Of a stretch of 64,000 nucleotides of DNA, positions 34,461 to 46,662 are shown one piece after another (the stretch's first letter is position 1; every line of letters begins with the position of its first letter). The stretch comes from Microvelia longipes. Lineage: Eukaryota > Arthropoda > Insecta > Hemiptera > Veliidae. The DNA lies in NCBI GenBank assembly GCA_018340805.1, contig JACMZG010001914.1:43066612-43130611 (forward strand), in the 5' to 3' direction. The position numbers were made by a program, and so were the translations under genes. The notes under the pieces were generated by a model. The model saw only the letters and a list, made by a program, of their open reading frames with translations, was not told where the DNA came from and ran no database searches.

Positions 34461-37274
34461 AGTGACTCTCAAACCCAATCAAAAATGGTGAGTCATATCA
34501 TGCTACAAATATCAAAAGTGATAGCTATACGGAAACTAAGAACTTAAATACATCTTAATAAAGAGGAAGACTCTCTCCACGAAAAATATATCTATAGCCA
34601 AGCCTTCAACTAACTAAGGCACACATGCTACCAACAAACAAAATATACATACATCAAAAATAAGAGAAAGCTAATAATAATAAAGAACAATAAACAATCA
34701 AGTAAACAATAACAATAAAACCAGTAAACATAAATAACTAAATATAACAAAATAACAAATACAATAATAAAAAGAAAACAATAGAAAAAAAATACTGTGA
34801 ATAAAGAGAGGTGATAGAAGTCTACGATCACTATATCAAGATAGTACTGATGGCGCGGTGGCCTATAAGAGGTTTCAGAACGAGCATTCTTCTTCGCTCC
34901 TTCTCTAATATTATTTGCCATGTCTCCTGGCTTCTCAAAATTTGAGTTTTTCCAGAAGTTCCATTTCTTCCCTTCACTCACATAAAGGAGCATACTTGTG
35001 TTCCATATAATGACCTGCTCTTAAATGTTGTAGACACTGCTGTCCGATCTCCGTGTATGCTCCACAGCCTGGACTCCAGTGCTGGGTCAGCTTCCAGTCT
35101 TACCTATAGTAATTGACCTGCAGGTACCGGCTCAGAACATGTAAATAATTTGCCACTTTTAGCTCCAGGCGAACAGGTCATTTAACACTGCCTAAATAGT
35201 TCTAAGGGTCTTTCATAGAAAAACTAACTCTCCAACGTCAATAGACTGACGGATGAGGCTAACGCGCGAAATACTGCAATGAATAAGCACCAAACTTTAA
35301 TCAAACTTACATCTGCACCCATCATTTGAAGACCTAAACGAGATTTTTTCTTTCGTCGTTCAAGGTTTGTCAATCAAAGTCAATCTTATACCGTTCCCTA
35401 AAGCTATTTATAGAAATCGTTTTATTCCTTTTATAAGTTATCGACGGGGTGTAGTTAATAACCGTGGACCAAAGCATAAAAGCTGCATTTTATGCATCAA
35501 GACTGTTGGAATCGCCAGATCACGTCTATAATTCAAACTTAAAATATCATCTTTCTTATTATCTTTTCTTATTCTTTTTATTCTCTAGTCAGAAAAGTTA
35601 AAACGCCGTTCTGCTCGATTTCATGAGTAAATTTTATGGTCTTATGACAGGTAAGGTGTACTCTAAAAAATATAATTTACGTCAGAACCAGTCCAGATTA
35701 CCAAGACGTAATCGTCGTACTTTTCCAAAAAATATCTACCTCTAAGTAAGGATTAAGAGCACAGTCTCACAAACTCTGATAGAAATAATGCATACAAATA
35801 TTCACCTAAAGCTGATAGAGTGCCCCACATACATAAGCCTACCTTGTAAAAATTGCCATAAAAAGAAAAATAACCTGACAAAACTTCCATAAACTCAATG
35901 TAAAAATCTATACATGAATATTTTTCCTAAGATAGCTTAAATAGAGTTAAACACATGTTGGACGGACACTGGTGAACCAATCTACAACATCAAACGAAAC
36001 TAGGATGTAGGAAGATGGAAACTGTATTGCCAACAGATTTTATGAAATCAAGACTATTTTCTACAGAATCTTAGTTAAACGTTGAATGTAAAGAAATAAA
36101 CCTGTTTAGCAAATTTCGCAATTATTCGTCACTGACAGCCAGAAGAAACATAGTTGGATTTATTATTTTTCAATGAACTTTAAGAAGCCATAAACTAGTG
36201 AAGCAGGTTCATTCTTATACCTTAATAGCAAGAAAGGTTTTCTGTGAAAAGTGAGTGCTAATTTTAATAATTCTTAAGCTTTCTTGAACTAGGGTAGGAC
36301 TTCATTAAGCCTTTCGGTATTTATTACGTTTAACAGAAATCATTTATTCTCTTGTAATCCGTTCTACTCATGACAACAGTGCAATTTCTTATCCCTGCCA
36401 CTATTAAGACAATCACAATTTCTCTTTAACTTCAAGGTTTATACTCGTAAAATAAACTGGCTTAGGGAGGACCTCTAAATTATAAGGTGACCGATAAGTT
36501 TTTGTAATTACGTGGAATTATTAGGACAACTCACCAACAATTTTTTTGATGGCTCAAAACGTTTCAGTCAAAAGATGTTTGTACAAAAAAAAACAATTTG
36601 GAGCACGCCCCCTAAATTCATCAGGGTCTGACCAAAAAAAATAATGATCAGAAAGTTAAAAAGAGCTACTGTAAAAGAATAACTATAGTACGGGGTGCGA
36701 TATTCAGCATTACTACAACATAAAATAAAGCATTTTGATCAAGTGAACCACAATCAAACTATCTTCAATGTGATGAATTGTCTAAGTTAGGCATGACAAG
36801 TTTTATACAAGGAAAGTAAGAGTATTCATGTAAACGAAAGTAATACTAACAGACTTTAAATTATAAGAACAGCAGTCTATAAATCAGTCAGTCAAATGGT
36901 ATGAACAGCAATAGATTAGAATTTACTATTTTATAAATATAAAATAATATATACAGAAATGTGCCCTACTTATTATAAAATATAACTAAAATTTAATATA
37001 ATTTTAATTATAAAATACTTTATTAAAATAGGGGAATGTAGGAAATATTAGGAAAAGCCTTTGCATGATCTAATATTTTATATGGAGGGCCTATTATTAT
37101 TTGAACAAGATTGTGTTTTAGGCTTTATTAAGTCAAATATTAACTCAATGCCAAGTTTCATTAAATTGATCAGCATTTGACCGATAAAGTTAACACAAAA
37201 TGTCACTAACATTCAATATGCGAAATATCGAGCTCAATTGGTTGAGGTCTCTCTCTCTATCCAGATAACTTTCT
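34461..37274 (-). mobile_element. Penelope-like element, copy 2, indel-ridden duplicate of copy 1
   Basis: This aligns from end to end with 30489-33579 but is 2814 bp rather than 3091 bp. The loss comes as one- to few-base deletions spread throughout, mostly in homopolymers and short repeats. It starts exactly at the right edge of the gap, whereas copy 1 ends exactly at the left edge. The RT and GIY-YIG text is still traceable (for example 'aaaacgccgttctgctcgat' at about 35598) but frame is lost every few codons. Most likely unpolished long-read sequence of the same locus. Confidence 0.85.
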
Positions 37275-38309
37275 AAGCAACATGAGAAACACTTTACATC
37301 AAAACTTTTTTTCCAAAAATTGTATGCTGTCTGCCTTGACACTGGTGGACAGCTATATAAATAAATACATGCCAAGTTACTATTTGGCACATATTTAAGA
37401 GCTATAGTATGCGTCTGACTGAAATGTAGTATGCTAAGGTAAGTCAGAAATATAGATTAAGGGTTTCCTAGGCCTGTATGACAACCTCCTAAATTGGTGT
37501 TGGTCATACAGAAATTAGAACAAAAAGAAAAAATTAATTCAGCTTAGTTTTATTATAATATATAATTTTAACAATGAAAGAGTTTAAATCTATTTAAAGT
37601 GGAATATTATCATCATGAAAGGTTGTGACTGACGCCTTTAAGTCTTTGTCCCGATGAAACTTTATTTTCTTGAGGTGGGCATCGCTTGGCAGTTGTAGAG
37701 TCGACGAAGTCCAGACTTCAGATAATATGCCGAGCACCACGGAGCCCAGCTTTAACTGATGATTTTATTTTACTGAAGTTAGGTTTAGACTTCAGATAAT
37801 CCTCTTGAAAAGAATTTGAACATAAATTGAGTGAATGACATTGCCGCTAACAGCAGCTTTATGTATGCACTAAGTTTATTCAACATCTCAATGCACCCTT
37901 CATCAGTTAAAATAAGCCAGCATACAAGTCTTCCAGATGATAAAAATATTATTTCACTTTATGTACTGCAACGAAGCACAGAAGTGACTTGAGAAACTAA
38001 TCTCCAAATTTACTAATATTCCACACACAAAAGCTGAATGCATACTTCTTTTATTATAAACAAATTACCTTTCTGTTATTGAGTACAAATAATAACAATT
38101 TGAACTGATTACAATTAATAGATTCAAAATTTGAACGCAGATCAGTAAATAACATTTACGTCTAACAGTTGTTATGTATGTACGGAGTTAAATTAAAAAT
38201 AAATTGTCGAAAACGTGTAAATGATCCTTGAAATTAACCAAAGGCGTACAGATTATTAAATAATTGATAACTCGAACCAATTGCAAAATAAATTAGATAT
38301 TTAACGTAA
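37275..38309. other. Intergenic, no gene seen
   Basis: No coding signal. Sequence quality may be lower than elsewhere because it follows the noisy duplicate. Confidence 0.4.
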
Positions 38310-40760
38310 AAAAACACAACATAATATGCATCTAATTACAAATTCAGCAACATAATACGCTTAAAACAATAATACTAATTAATTATAACCAACAACATTA
38401 TATCACTATACAAGTACAATCAGCACAATATAGTATTAAAAACAATATACTAATTACATTATTAAAACACAACATTAATATGCACTAATACAAGGTACAA
38501 TTCACACAATAAATACAGTATTAAAAACAATATACTAATTAATTATTAAAACACAACATTAATATGCATAATACAAGGTACAAATTCAGCACAATATATC
38601 AGCACTTACAATTCAGCACAAAATAAGTATTAAAAAACATATACTAATACATTATTAAAACACAACATTAATATGCACTAATACAAGGTACAAATTCAGC
38701 ACAATAATAAGTATAAAAACAATATACAAGACATTATTAAAACCAAATAATATGCACTAATCAAGGTACAAATTCAGCACAAATCAGTATAAAACAATAT
38801 ATCTAATTACATTATTAAAACACAACATTAATATGCACTTAATACAAGGTACAAATCAGCACAATAATACAGTAATAACAATATACTAATTACATTATAA
38901 AACACAACATTAATATGCACTAATACAAGGTACAAATTCAGCACAATAATACAGTATTAAAAACAATATACTAATTACATTATTAAAACACAACATTAAT
39001 ATGCACTAATACAAGGTACAAATTCAGCACAATAATACAGTATTAAAACAATATACTAATACATTATTAAACCACAACATAATATGCACAAATACAAGGT
39101 TACAAATTCAGCACAATAATACAGTATTAAAAACAATATAACTAATTACATTATTAAACACACATTAATATGCACTAATACAAGGTACAAATTCAGCACA
39201 ATAATACAGTATTAAAAACAAATACTAATTACATTATTAAAAACACAACATTAATATGCACTAAAAAGTACAAATTCAGCACAATAATACAGTATTAAAC
39301 AAATATACAATTACATATAAAACACAACATTAATGCACTAATACATACAAATTCAGCACAATAATACAGTATTAAAAACAATATACTAATTACATTATTA
39401 AAACACAACATTAATATGCACTAATACAAGGTACAAATTCAGCACAATAATATAGTATTAAACAATATACTAATTACATTATTAAAACACAACATAATAT
39501 CACAATACAAGACAAATTCACACAATAATACATATTTAAAAAATATACAATTACATTATAAAACACAACATTAATAATACAAGGTACAATTCAGCACAAT
39601 AAACAATTAAAAACAAATACAATTACAATAAAAACACATAATATGCACTAATACAAGGTACAAATTCAGCAAAAATACAAAAACAATATACTAATTACAT
39701 TATTAAACACAACATTAAGCACTAATACAAGGTACAAATTCAGCACAATATACAGTAATTAAAAACAATATACTAATTACCATTATTAAAACACAACATT
39801 AATATGCACTAATACAAGGTACAAATTCGACAATAATACGTTATTAAAAACAATATATAATTACATTATTAAACCAAACATTAATACACTAATACAAGGT
39901 ACAAATTCAGCACAATAATACAGTATTAAAACAATATACCAATTACAATTATAAAAACACAACATTAATATGCACTAATACAAGTACAAATTCAGCACAA
40001 ATACAGTATTAAAAACAATATACTAATTACATTAAAACCAACATTAATATGCACTAATACAAGTACAAATTCAGCACAATAATACAGTATTAAAAACACT
40101 AATAACATTATTAGCCAATACAGTATTAAAACAATATACTAATTACATTAAAACACAACATTAATATGCACTAATACAAGGTACAAATTCAGCACAATAA
40201 TACAGTATTAAAAACAATATACTAATTACATTATTAAAACACAACATTAATATGCACTAATACAAGGTACAAATTCAGCACAATAATACAGTATTAAAAA
40301 CAATATACTAATTACATTATTAAACCACAACATTAATATGCACTAATACAAGGTACAAATTCAGCACAATAATACAGTATTAAAAACAATATACTAATTA
40401 CATTATTAAAACACAACATTAATATGCACTAATACAAGGTACAAATTCAGCACAATAATACAGTATAAAAACAATATACAATTACATTATTAAACCACAA
40501 ATAATTAATACAACAAAATTCAGCACAATAATACAGTATTAAAACAATATACTAATTACATTATTAAACACAACATTAATATGCACTAATACAAGGTACA
40601 AATTCAGCACAATAATACAGTATTAAAAACAATATACTAATTACATTATTAAAACACAACATAATAACTAATACAAGGTACAATATTCAGCACTAATTTA
40701 AATTCACACATTTAAACACACTAATACAGTATTAAAAACAATATACTACATATTCAGCAT
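38310..40760. repeat. 86-bp satellite array, about 28 units
   Basis: Clean neighbours are spaced exactly 86 bp (for example the GCAC of 'atatgcactaatacaagg' at 40168 and 40254). Each unit contains 'gtacaaattcagcacaata', 'acagtattaaaaacaata' and 'ctaattacattatta'. Many units have one- or two-base losses, probably sequencing error as in the duplicate upstream. The unit has no counterpart elsewhere in the window. Confidence 0.95.
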
Positions 40761-40839
40761 AATTAAAACAAAGTAATACAATATTAAAAACAATTTACTA
40801 ATTATGTACATTATTAAAATATAAACTTTTATAGTTTTT

Positions 40840-41215
40840 TATAAATATTAAAAAATAATCAGAAAATAATTCAATTAAGTTGAAATTTAGTACAAATGTG
40901 TACCTTTACTTAATAAATAAGTACACAACGTTTCGTTTCAATACGACAAGTATATCCTTAATTTTTGTAGGATCATAAAACTTAAGTAGCATTGAGCATG
41001 GTCAATAGTCAGTGCTGTATTGGTGACTGTTGAGAATGAAACGGAAGCATTTACCATCTGAGGACGAGCGAAGCGAGTCTGAAGACATTTTGCTGTATAA
41101 ATTTGGCGAATTGTATATTCTGAGGACGAGCGAAGCGAGTCCAAAGCAGGAAGGATGAGCGTAGCGAATCCGATGTGATGAGGAAATGTTCCGAGTTAAC
41201 CTGTACCAAATTTTT
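40840..41215 (+). repeat. Dispersed repeat family R1, 3' part
   Basis: Contains 'aattgaaatttagtac'-like text, then two 'gaggacgagcgaagcgagtc' blocks at about 41059 and 41120, ending 'gttccgagttaacctgtacc'. It lacks the 5' half seen at 300 and 57295. Confidence 0.75.
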
Positions 41216-41619
41216 TTCTTGTTTTTAATGGTCTCCTAAGTAATAAAAAAAATAATTTAATTTTTTCCAATATTATCTTTCTTGTTGAAAAAAATAATGA
41301 AAAAGTAAGGCACTTTCAGCCTTTGAGGTCGAATTTATTATGCAAACTCATGAGTAGATTAGCAGCAGTAGAACAAAAAATATTGATCTTATGTATGTAA
41401 AGCCTAAAAGAAACACTTTCAAACGAGACCTGTTTTATTAAGGTAGGTTGAGCCACAGTCGAAATATTAAGCCTCAAAAATTGACTAAAAAAGTCATTTT
41501 TATGAAAATGAATAAGGAGGCTGTAGAAAAAGAATAGTACTATGCGTTTTGGACTTTCTATAGGTGGGACCAACACATAAGAAATAATCATCAATTTTAT
41601 TTTTTTGAGCAACATCACT
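41216..41619. other. No gene seen
   Basis: Includes a 116-codon minus-strand ORF (41316-41666) without recognisable motifs; its N-terminal codons lie in R1, so it is not supported as a gene. Confidence 0.4.
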
Positions 41620-42191
41620 ATAGGAAAAGTATTTTGATGTAAAAAATTCCGAGAGCGGGACGACACCGGAATCCGTTGCAGGTGTTTTTATGTATCTAAG
41701 TGGATTTCACAAAGTTGTCTGGCTGTATGTGTGAGTGTCAGTTATCATCCTAGCTGCTAGAGTATTTATGCTAGAGATTAGAAACATTAACCCACAATAA
41801 TGACAAATTCATAAAACGCGGATTAATGTTGCGATCATATTGAGATTTGGCATTCATGTTTATATATAAGGCCATCAAATGTGCTGTAGTTATCAGCATA
41901 TGTTCAATTGACGACAAGCCACTTTTTTTTTGTCATTTTCTTATATATGTATAGAAATCTAGCCAGTGAATCTAGCTACCTAATTTTGTATGTTAGCAAT
42001 TTAGCGAGCGAAGCGAGCCGAGCCCTTTTATTAATTTTCCTCATTTATACCGTAAATATAAAGCAAAAGTTTTGTGTTTTGAGCAAAAAATCCAAAATAA
42101 TATCTATTTCAGTTGTTTTACAGACCCCCTGTGTGGTTTTTACAAAGTTATCTGTGTGTGTGTGTAGCTCGTAGCTCCCACAGTATTTATG

Positions 42192-42255
<64 letters not shown>

Positions 42256-42605
42256 ATATAAAATTTTAAAAAAAAATCAAAAAATAATTTAATTGAGTTG
42301 ACATTTAGTAAAAGCTTATTCCTTCTCGTACTAATTAAGCATACTAAATTTCGTTTATGGGATATCTATACCGTATCTATGGTTTTTTGGATCATAAAAA
42401 TAAACAGCATCGAGCTAGGTCAGTGCCTAGATTAGTGACCGCTGAGAATAAAACTAAGTAATTACTATCTGAGGAAGAGCGAAGCGAGTCAGATTACGTG
42501 TTGGTGTATGAATTTGGCGTATTGTGCGGACGAGCTAAGCTAGTCTAAAGTAGGAAGGATCTGATGTGATGAAGAAATGTTTCGAGGTACCCCACACCCG
42601 ATTTC
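41620..42605 (+). repeat. Dispersed repeat family R1, two tandem partial copies
   Basis: The R1 opening ('acaaagttgtctggctgtat') occurs near 41710 and again at 42145. GAGCGAAGCGAG occurs at about 42004 and 42477, and the end block 'tttcgaggtaccccacaccc' near 42580. An (AT)n tract interrupts it at about 42195-42260. Confidence 0.75.
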
Positions 42606-43040
42606 TTGCATGTATGTTTATTAGGCTGTTCGATTACGTTAAGAGTAATACTGTAATCAGTACAAGACTATAATTTATATTTGTAACTCTGTACAACTTG
42701 ATTGATTTTTATTTGTTTATTTTATTCCGAAGACTAACAAAAAGAGTTTGAAGTTGTGGCTTAAAAATCTGAGATACCTCGTATTTTCAACAAAAAAAGT
42801 TTCGTTTGATACTTTTCTCAAAATACAGTGAATTAGCATTTTCTTCCGTGTATGCTTTCGCATTCATTAAAATTTATTTTTATCAGCTGATTTTTTCACC
42901 AAAATAAGAAACCGTGTGGACAGTATAACACGAGGTGAACATAAATTATTCAACTTCTTTATGACTTGTCGGAAATCTATTTGATAAGTTATTTAAACAT
43001 TTAAAAACGTAAGCGTGAACTTTGGAGGTAATTTGTTTTG
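42606..43040. other. Upstream region of the Cys-rich gene
   Basis: No repeat recognised. It presumably holds the promoter of the gene starting at 43124. Confidence 0.4.
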
Positions 43041-43042
43041 AA

Positions 43043-43049
43043 TATAAGG
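43043..43049 (+). promoter_or_regulatory. Candidate TATA box of the Cys-rich gene
   Basis: TATAAGG lies 81 bp before the ATG at 43124. A start about 30 bp downstream would give a 5' UTR near 50 nt. This is inferred from position and sequence only. Confidence 0.4.
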
Positions 43050-43123
43050 GGAGACATTTTCAGATGAAAATCAATTCGGTAGTGACTGGTAAAACGAGAC
43101 AATAGTTTGATTTGAGCAACGAG

Positions 43124-43207
43124 ATGCAAGTAAGAACTTCGCTTTTCTTCTGCTGCCTGGCAGCAGTGTTCCTTCAGGTTCATCTATCACCTGCTAATCC
43201 CAATCAG
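43124..43207 (+). CDS. Cysteine-rich secreted protein, exon 1 (signal peptide)
   Basis: Encodes MQVRTSLFFCCLAAVFLQVH followed by LSPANPNQ and a donor 'cag|gtaaat'. The short basic start, hydrophobic core and small residues near the end are a typical secretion signal, with cleavage likely near the VHLSPA stretch. The start context is 'caacgagATG'. The exon is phase 0 and joins in frame to the acceptor 'tttttcag' at 46662. The small signal-peptide exon and 3.45-kb intron are typical of insect secreted proteins. The exon was assigned to the downstream cysteine-rich exon because phase, strand and logic agree; there is no transcript evidence. Confidence 0.8.
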
Positions 43208-44329
43208 GTAAATAAATTAAACTCTATTCATATAGTAAATAAGCATGTACTAGGCCTGTAGCCAGCCAGAACTTGTAGAGGGGGCGACACCAATCCCAGA
43301 TGATGACTGACTCCCAGAGGGTCACATCTTTAAGGGACACATATCTTCCCCTGATCCCAACCTGGCTACGGACCTGGTATGTGCATTTGATTACCAAGCA
43401 GGGGAAAATTCTTATAGAAAATTGCTTTTCCTGTAGCTTTTCTACATGCGAAACGTCCTGTAAATTTTCGGAACGACCTGATCAATTTTTCGATGACTTC
43501 GTGTTTTAAACCACCATAGTCTTTTATTCGAGCTGGTTATAGTTATAACGAGTAACTTTATATTTATAAGGAGCTGAAGACTAATGATTAAGAAAATAGA
43601 GATATATTACTAAAGAGGCCCTATTGGTTGAATTTTGAAACATTGAAAAAATAACCTGACTACCTTTGACTATCAATAATAAAAAAAAACTGAACAAAAT
43701 TACAGTGAATTATGTAGTAGAACGCTGAAAATATAAATCAAAACACAAACAATGTGCAAAAAGCCGAAAAAATGATTTCTTATAACCTTTACTTACTCTT
43801 AGAAGAGGTTTCATTAAGGTTTCACAGAGCCCCTGAGAGCCCCAAAATAATGTTTCAGGACTCTCAATGTATTGAGATAGGCTATGCCCCCTCTAGAATA
43901 TTTCTCTATGATTAAGAATACGAGTATTTGTCGTTCTCAACAACTTCTTCTTCTTGCAAACTTATGTTTGGAAATAACTTTGGAAACATCAGTAGCGTGT
44001 ATAACATTTAACAACATTTACCATTGCCTTAAACAAAAACGTTATCTATGTGTAGTTACTTGCTTTGTTTCCTGCACCTAACTAAAGTTAGGTCACCTAA
44101 AGGAGACTACAAGTAATTAATATAGTGAATTTAAATTAGTCGCTTATGAGAAAAGACGCCTATGTTTTCTTTGGAAAATTTTATTTGTGTCAGGCACAAG
44201 CCTTACTATAAGGTACTATACTTAATATTGCTTATATTAATATAACAAGTATTGCTAAGCAAGTAAAATTGGCTTAGTCGTTTCACCTGTAGAATAGTAT
44301 AGTAATACTTTTAAAAGTAAACAGCATTT
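43208..44329. other. Intron of the Cys-rich gene, first part
   Basis: No gene or clear repeat. ORFs of 65-70 codons at 43300 and 43884 have no motifs. Confidence 0.4.
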
Positions 44330-44592
44330 GTCTTTCCACAACGATATAATTGAATATACAAAGCCAGCTTTCGACCATAACGATCATCATCAGTGTTGGT
44401 GAGATGAGTCTAATTCTTCTTGGCCGGTTTCTTAGGCCACGGCTTGTAGCAGACTCAAGCCGAGTCTGCTACAAGCCGTGGCCTAAGAAACCGGCCAGGA
44501 AGAATTATACTCATCTCACCGGCACTGATGATGATCGTTATGGTCGAAAGCTGGCTATGTATATTCAATTATATCGTTGTGGAAAGACAAAT
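44330..44592. repeat. Head-to-head Penelope-type terminus (palindrome P3)
   Basis: Near-perfect inverted repeat with its axis at about 44460. Arms share 'gtctttccacaacgatataa', 'tcatctcacc' and 'ggcttgtagcagactc'. Hammerhead-like cores are at 44361-44397 (minus) and 44519-44556 (plus). In both, a G occupies the cleavage position (GAAA-GC-T-G), which should prevent cleavage. The 86-codon ORF through it is an artefact. Confidence 0.85.
44519..44556 (+). ncRNA. Hammerhead-ribozyme-like motif, probably inactive
   Basis: CTGATGA, T, stem II GATC/GGTC, GAAA, GC, T, then G at the cleavage position. Active hammerheads need A, C or U there. A mirrored copy lies at 44361-44397 on the minus strand. Confidence 0.35.
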
Positions 44593-44939
44593 GCTGTTTA
44601 CTTTTATTAGAATATTCCACATCTCAATAATTTTCGGATTAGTAATACTTTTCTTATTTTTACCATATGTACTAGCATAACTTTAAGTAACAGATATTAC
44701 TATACGTTGAAATTCATTGTTTATCCCAATGAAGAAAAGAAAAGGCTTTTTTTATTTTTTCCTGTAACATTTTTAGAGGAGAAACGTCTAAACCAATTAA
44801 ATGAAACTTATTACAAAATTCTTGACTTTTTTCCTGAATTGAAAATCGTATAATCTGATATTATAAATGTGCTGATGATAATGTGATATAATGTGATAAT
44901 GTGATATTATAAATGTTGCTGATGATACTGCTATATTTT

Positions 44940-46256
44940 TTCTGGTAATTCTTGGGAAAATGTTTATAATAAAACAAATAGAGCTATTAAAACTTTTACT
45001 AAGATGGATGTCTAAAAATAGATTAGCTCTGAATTTTAAAAAGACTGTTTATGTCCTTTTTACAATAGTGTAAGAAATGCTCCTCCTCCAAATCTCAAAT
45101 TAACTTTCATGATTCTCAATGTGTTGACGAATCTAGATGTACGTGTGAGTTGGTTAATTGTAAAAATAACTGTAAATATTTAGGCATAACCATAGACTCT
45201 AATCTAAATGGACTGAACATATCAGGGTTTTCAAGAAAAATTGAGAAACTTAACTTACATATTTTATAGGACAAGAAATATTTAGGATTAAATATAATTA
45301 GACTTATTTACTGTTCTCTAGTCGAATCAATACTCTGTTATGGAGTAATTGCATGGGAGGAGCTTACAACATTGCAATTAATAAACTATATGTTACCAAA
45401 AATGTATTATTAAAATAATCTATAAAAAACCTTTATTATATTAGTGAATCTCTATTTCTGAAACCAAACTTCTAGATGTAAGAAAACTTTATTTATTCAA
45501 AATTTTTTTGTTAAAAACAACACTAAAAATGATTTATTTAAGCAAATGATATAAATACCAGTTAAGAAACACACATGTGTATAAAATACCTCAATGTAAC
45601 ACTTCACTCTCACTAAGATTTGTTAATTATTGGACCAAAAATAACAAATTACTACTTAAAATCTCAGACTAAATTCAAAAGCAAATAAACTACTAAAAGA
45701 ATGGTTGCTTGGTCTCACCAGTGAGAACATGCCATGTTTTTCTCTGATGTGCGCTCCTAAACTAGTATTTACTATTTTTAATTGTTCCTCTTTTTAACTT
45801 AAATTAATATATAAACTTTTTTATTTATTCTTTTTTATAATTTATCCTTAGTTTTTTTTTTTATTATTGACTTTTGTATGAAATTACAAGTTTTTTTTTT
45901 TTTTAGTCATATTTGCTCTCTTCTAGTAAAGTTTCTAATATTTGGCCAAATACCTTTTTTACTTTATTATAAGTATTTTAATATTTTTACCTTTATATTT
46001 ATAATGTTAAATCTATTGTTTTTTTTTATTTTTTACTTTATCGTTAATTAAAATAATTTCAACCAAAATTTGTTTGAGATCTTCCTGAAAAAAAATATAT
46101 AACTTGTACTTAAGTTGGAGTCCCACACTCTGGCCACTTGGCTTTGTGGGTTCCTTAAGATTATGTAAATTACCTCTTTTTAATTGCTCTACTTTTTTTG
46201 TTATGCTATTTTTACTTATGGAAATAAAGACTGTTTTTGATTTGATTTGATTTGCT
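44940..46256 (+). pseudogene. Jockey-type LINE reverse transcriptase 3' part, broken
   Basis: Frames give WMSKNRLALNFKKTVYVLF, then KYLGITIDSNL, then RLIYCSLVESILCYG with VIAWGGAY-like text. These are the RT thumb region and following segment of Jockey/CR1-type ORF2. Frameshifts and stops are frequent. The 3' end has a TTTGA-type repeat tail at about 46232-46256, after aataaagac. The fragment lies in sense orientation inside the intron of the Cys-rich gene. Confidence 0.75.
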
Positions 46257-46662
46257 ATTTCTGAGTCGTGTGGCCTGTGTCTTGTTCTCAGATAAAGGAG
46301 ACATACTCACTCATACGTATGGGCGTATGTCTTCTTCCCCTAATCACTAAGTTGTACTACTCGTATTACAAGTACTTGAATTTACAAGTTGTATTGTATC
46401 CTTTATCATTGTTACAACTTAAAATGGCGGGGCACAAAGTTGTACCAGTCGATACTTTACATAATTTCGTACATACTTGTTGGTGTTCCTTATAAATATT
46501 TTTATATTTACACCTACCGTGTTCAGTTTACTTTTTGATGTTTCAAAATTCAATTAATAGGGGCCCTCTGGTATCAGATCTCTATGAACACTACAATAAT
46601 TTATGATATTATACCGAATCGAGCCTTTATTGATACTAAATTTGATGTTATGTATTTTTCAG

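Noticed and set aside
33453..34491. Three ORFs of 314-341 codons across the gap
   Set aside because: They consist almost entirely of X translated from the N run.
44350..44610. 86-codon ORF starting MNIQSQLS
   Set aside because: It lies across palindrome P3 and is produced by the inverted repeat.
46603..46662. Using the ATG at 46603 as the start of the Cys-rich protein
   Set aside because: A good acceptor at 46661-46662 follows it, and the upstream exon at 43124 supplies a better signal peptide and matching phase.
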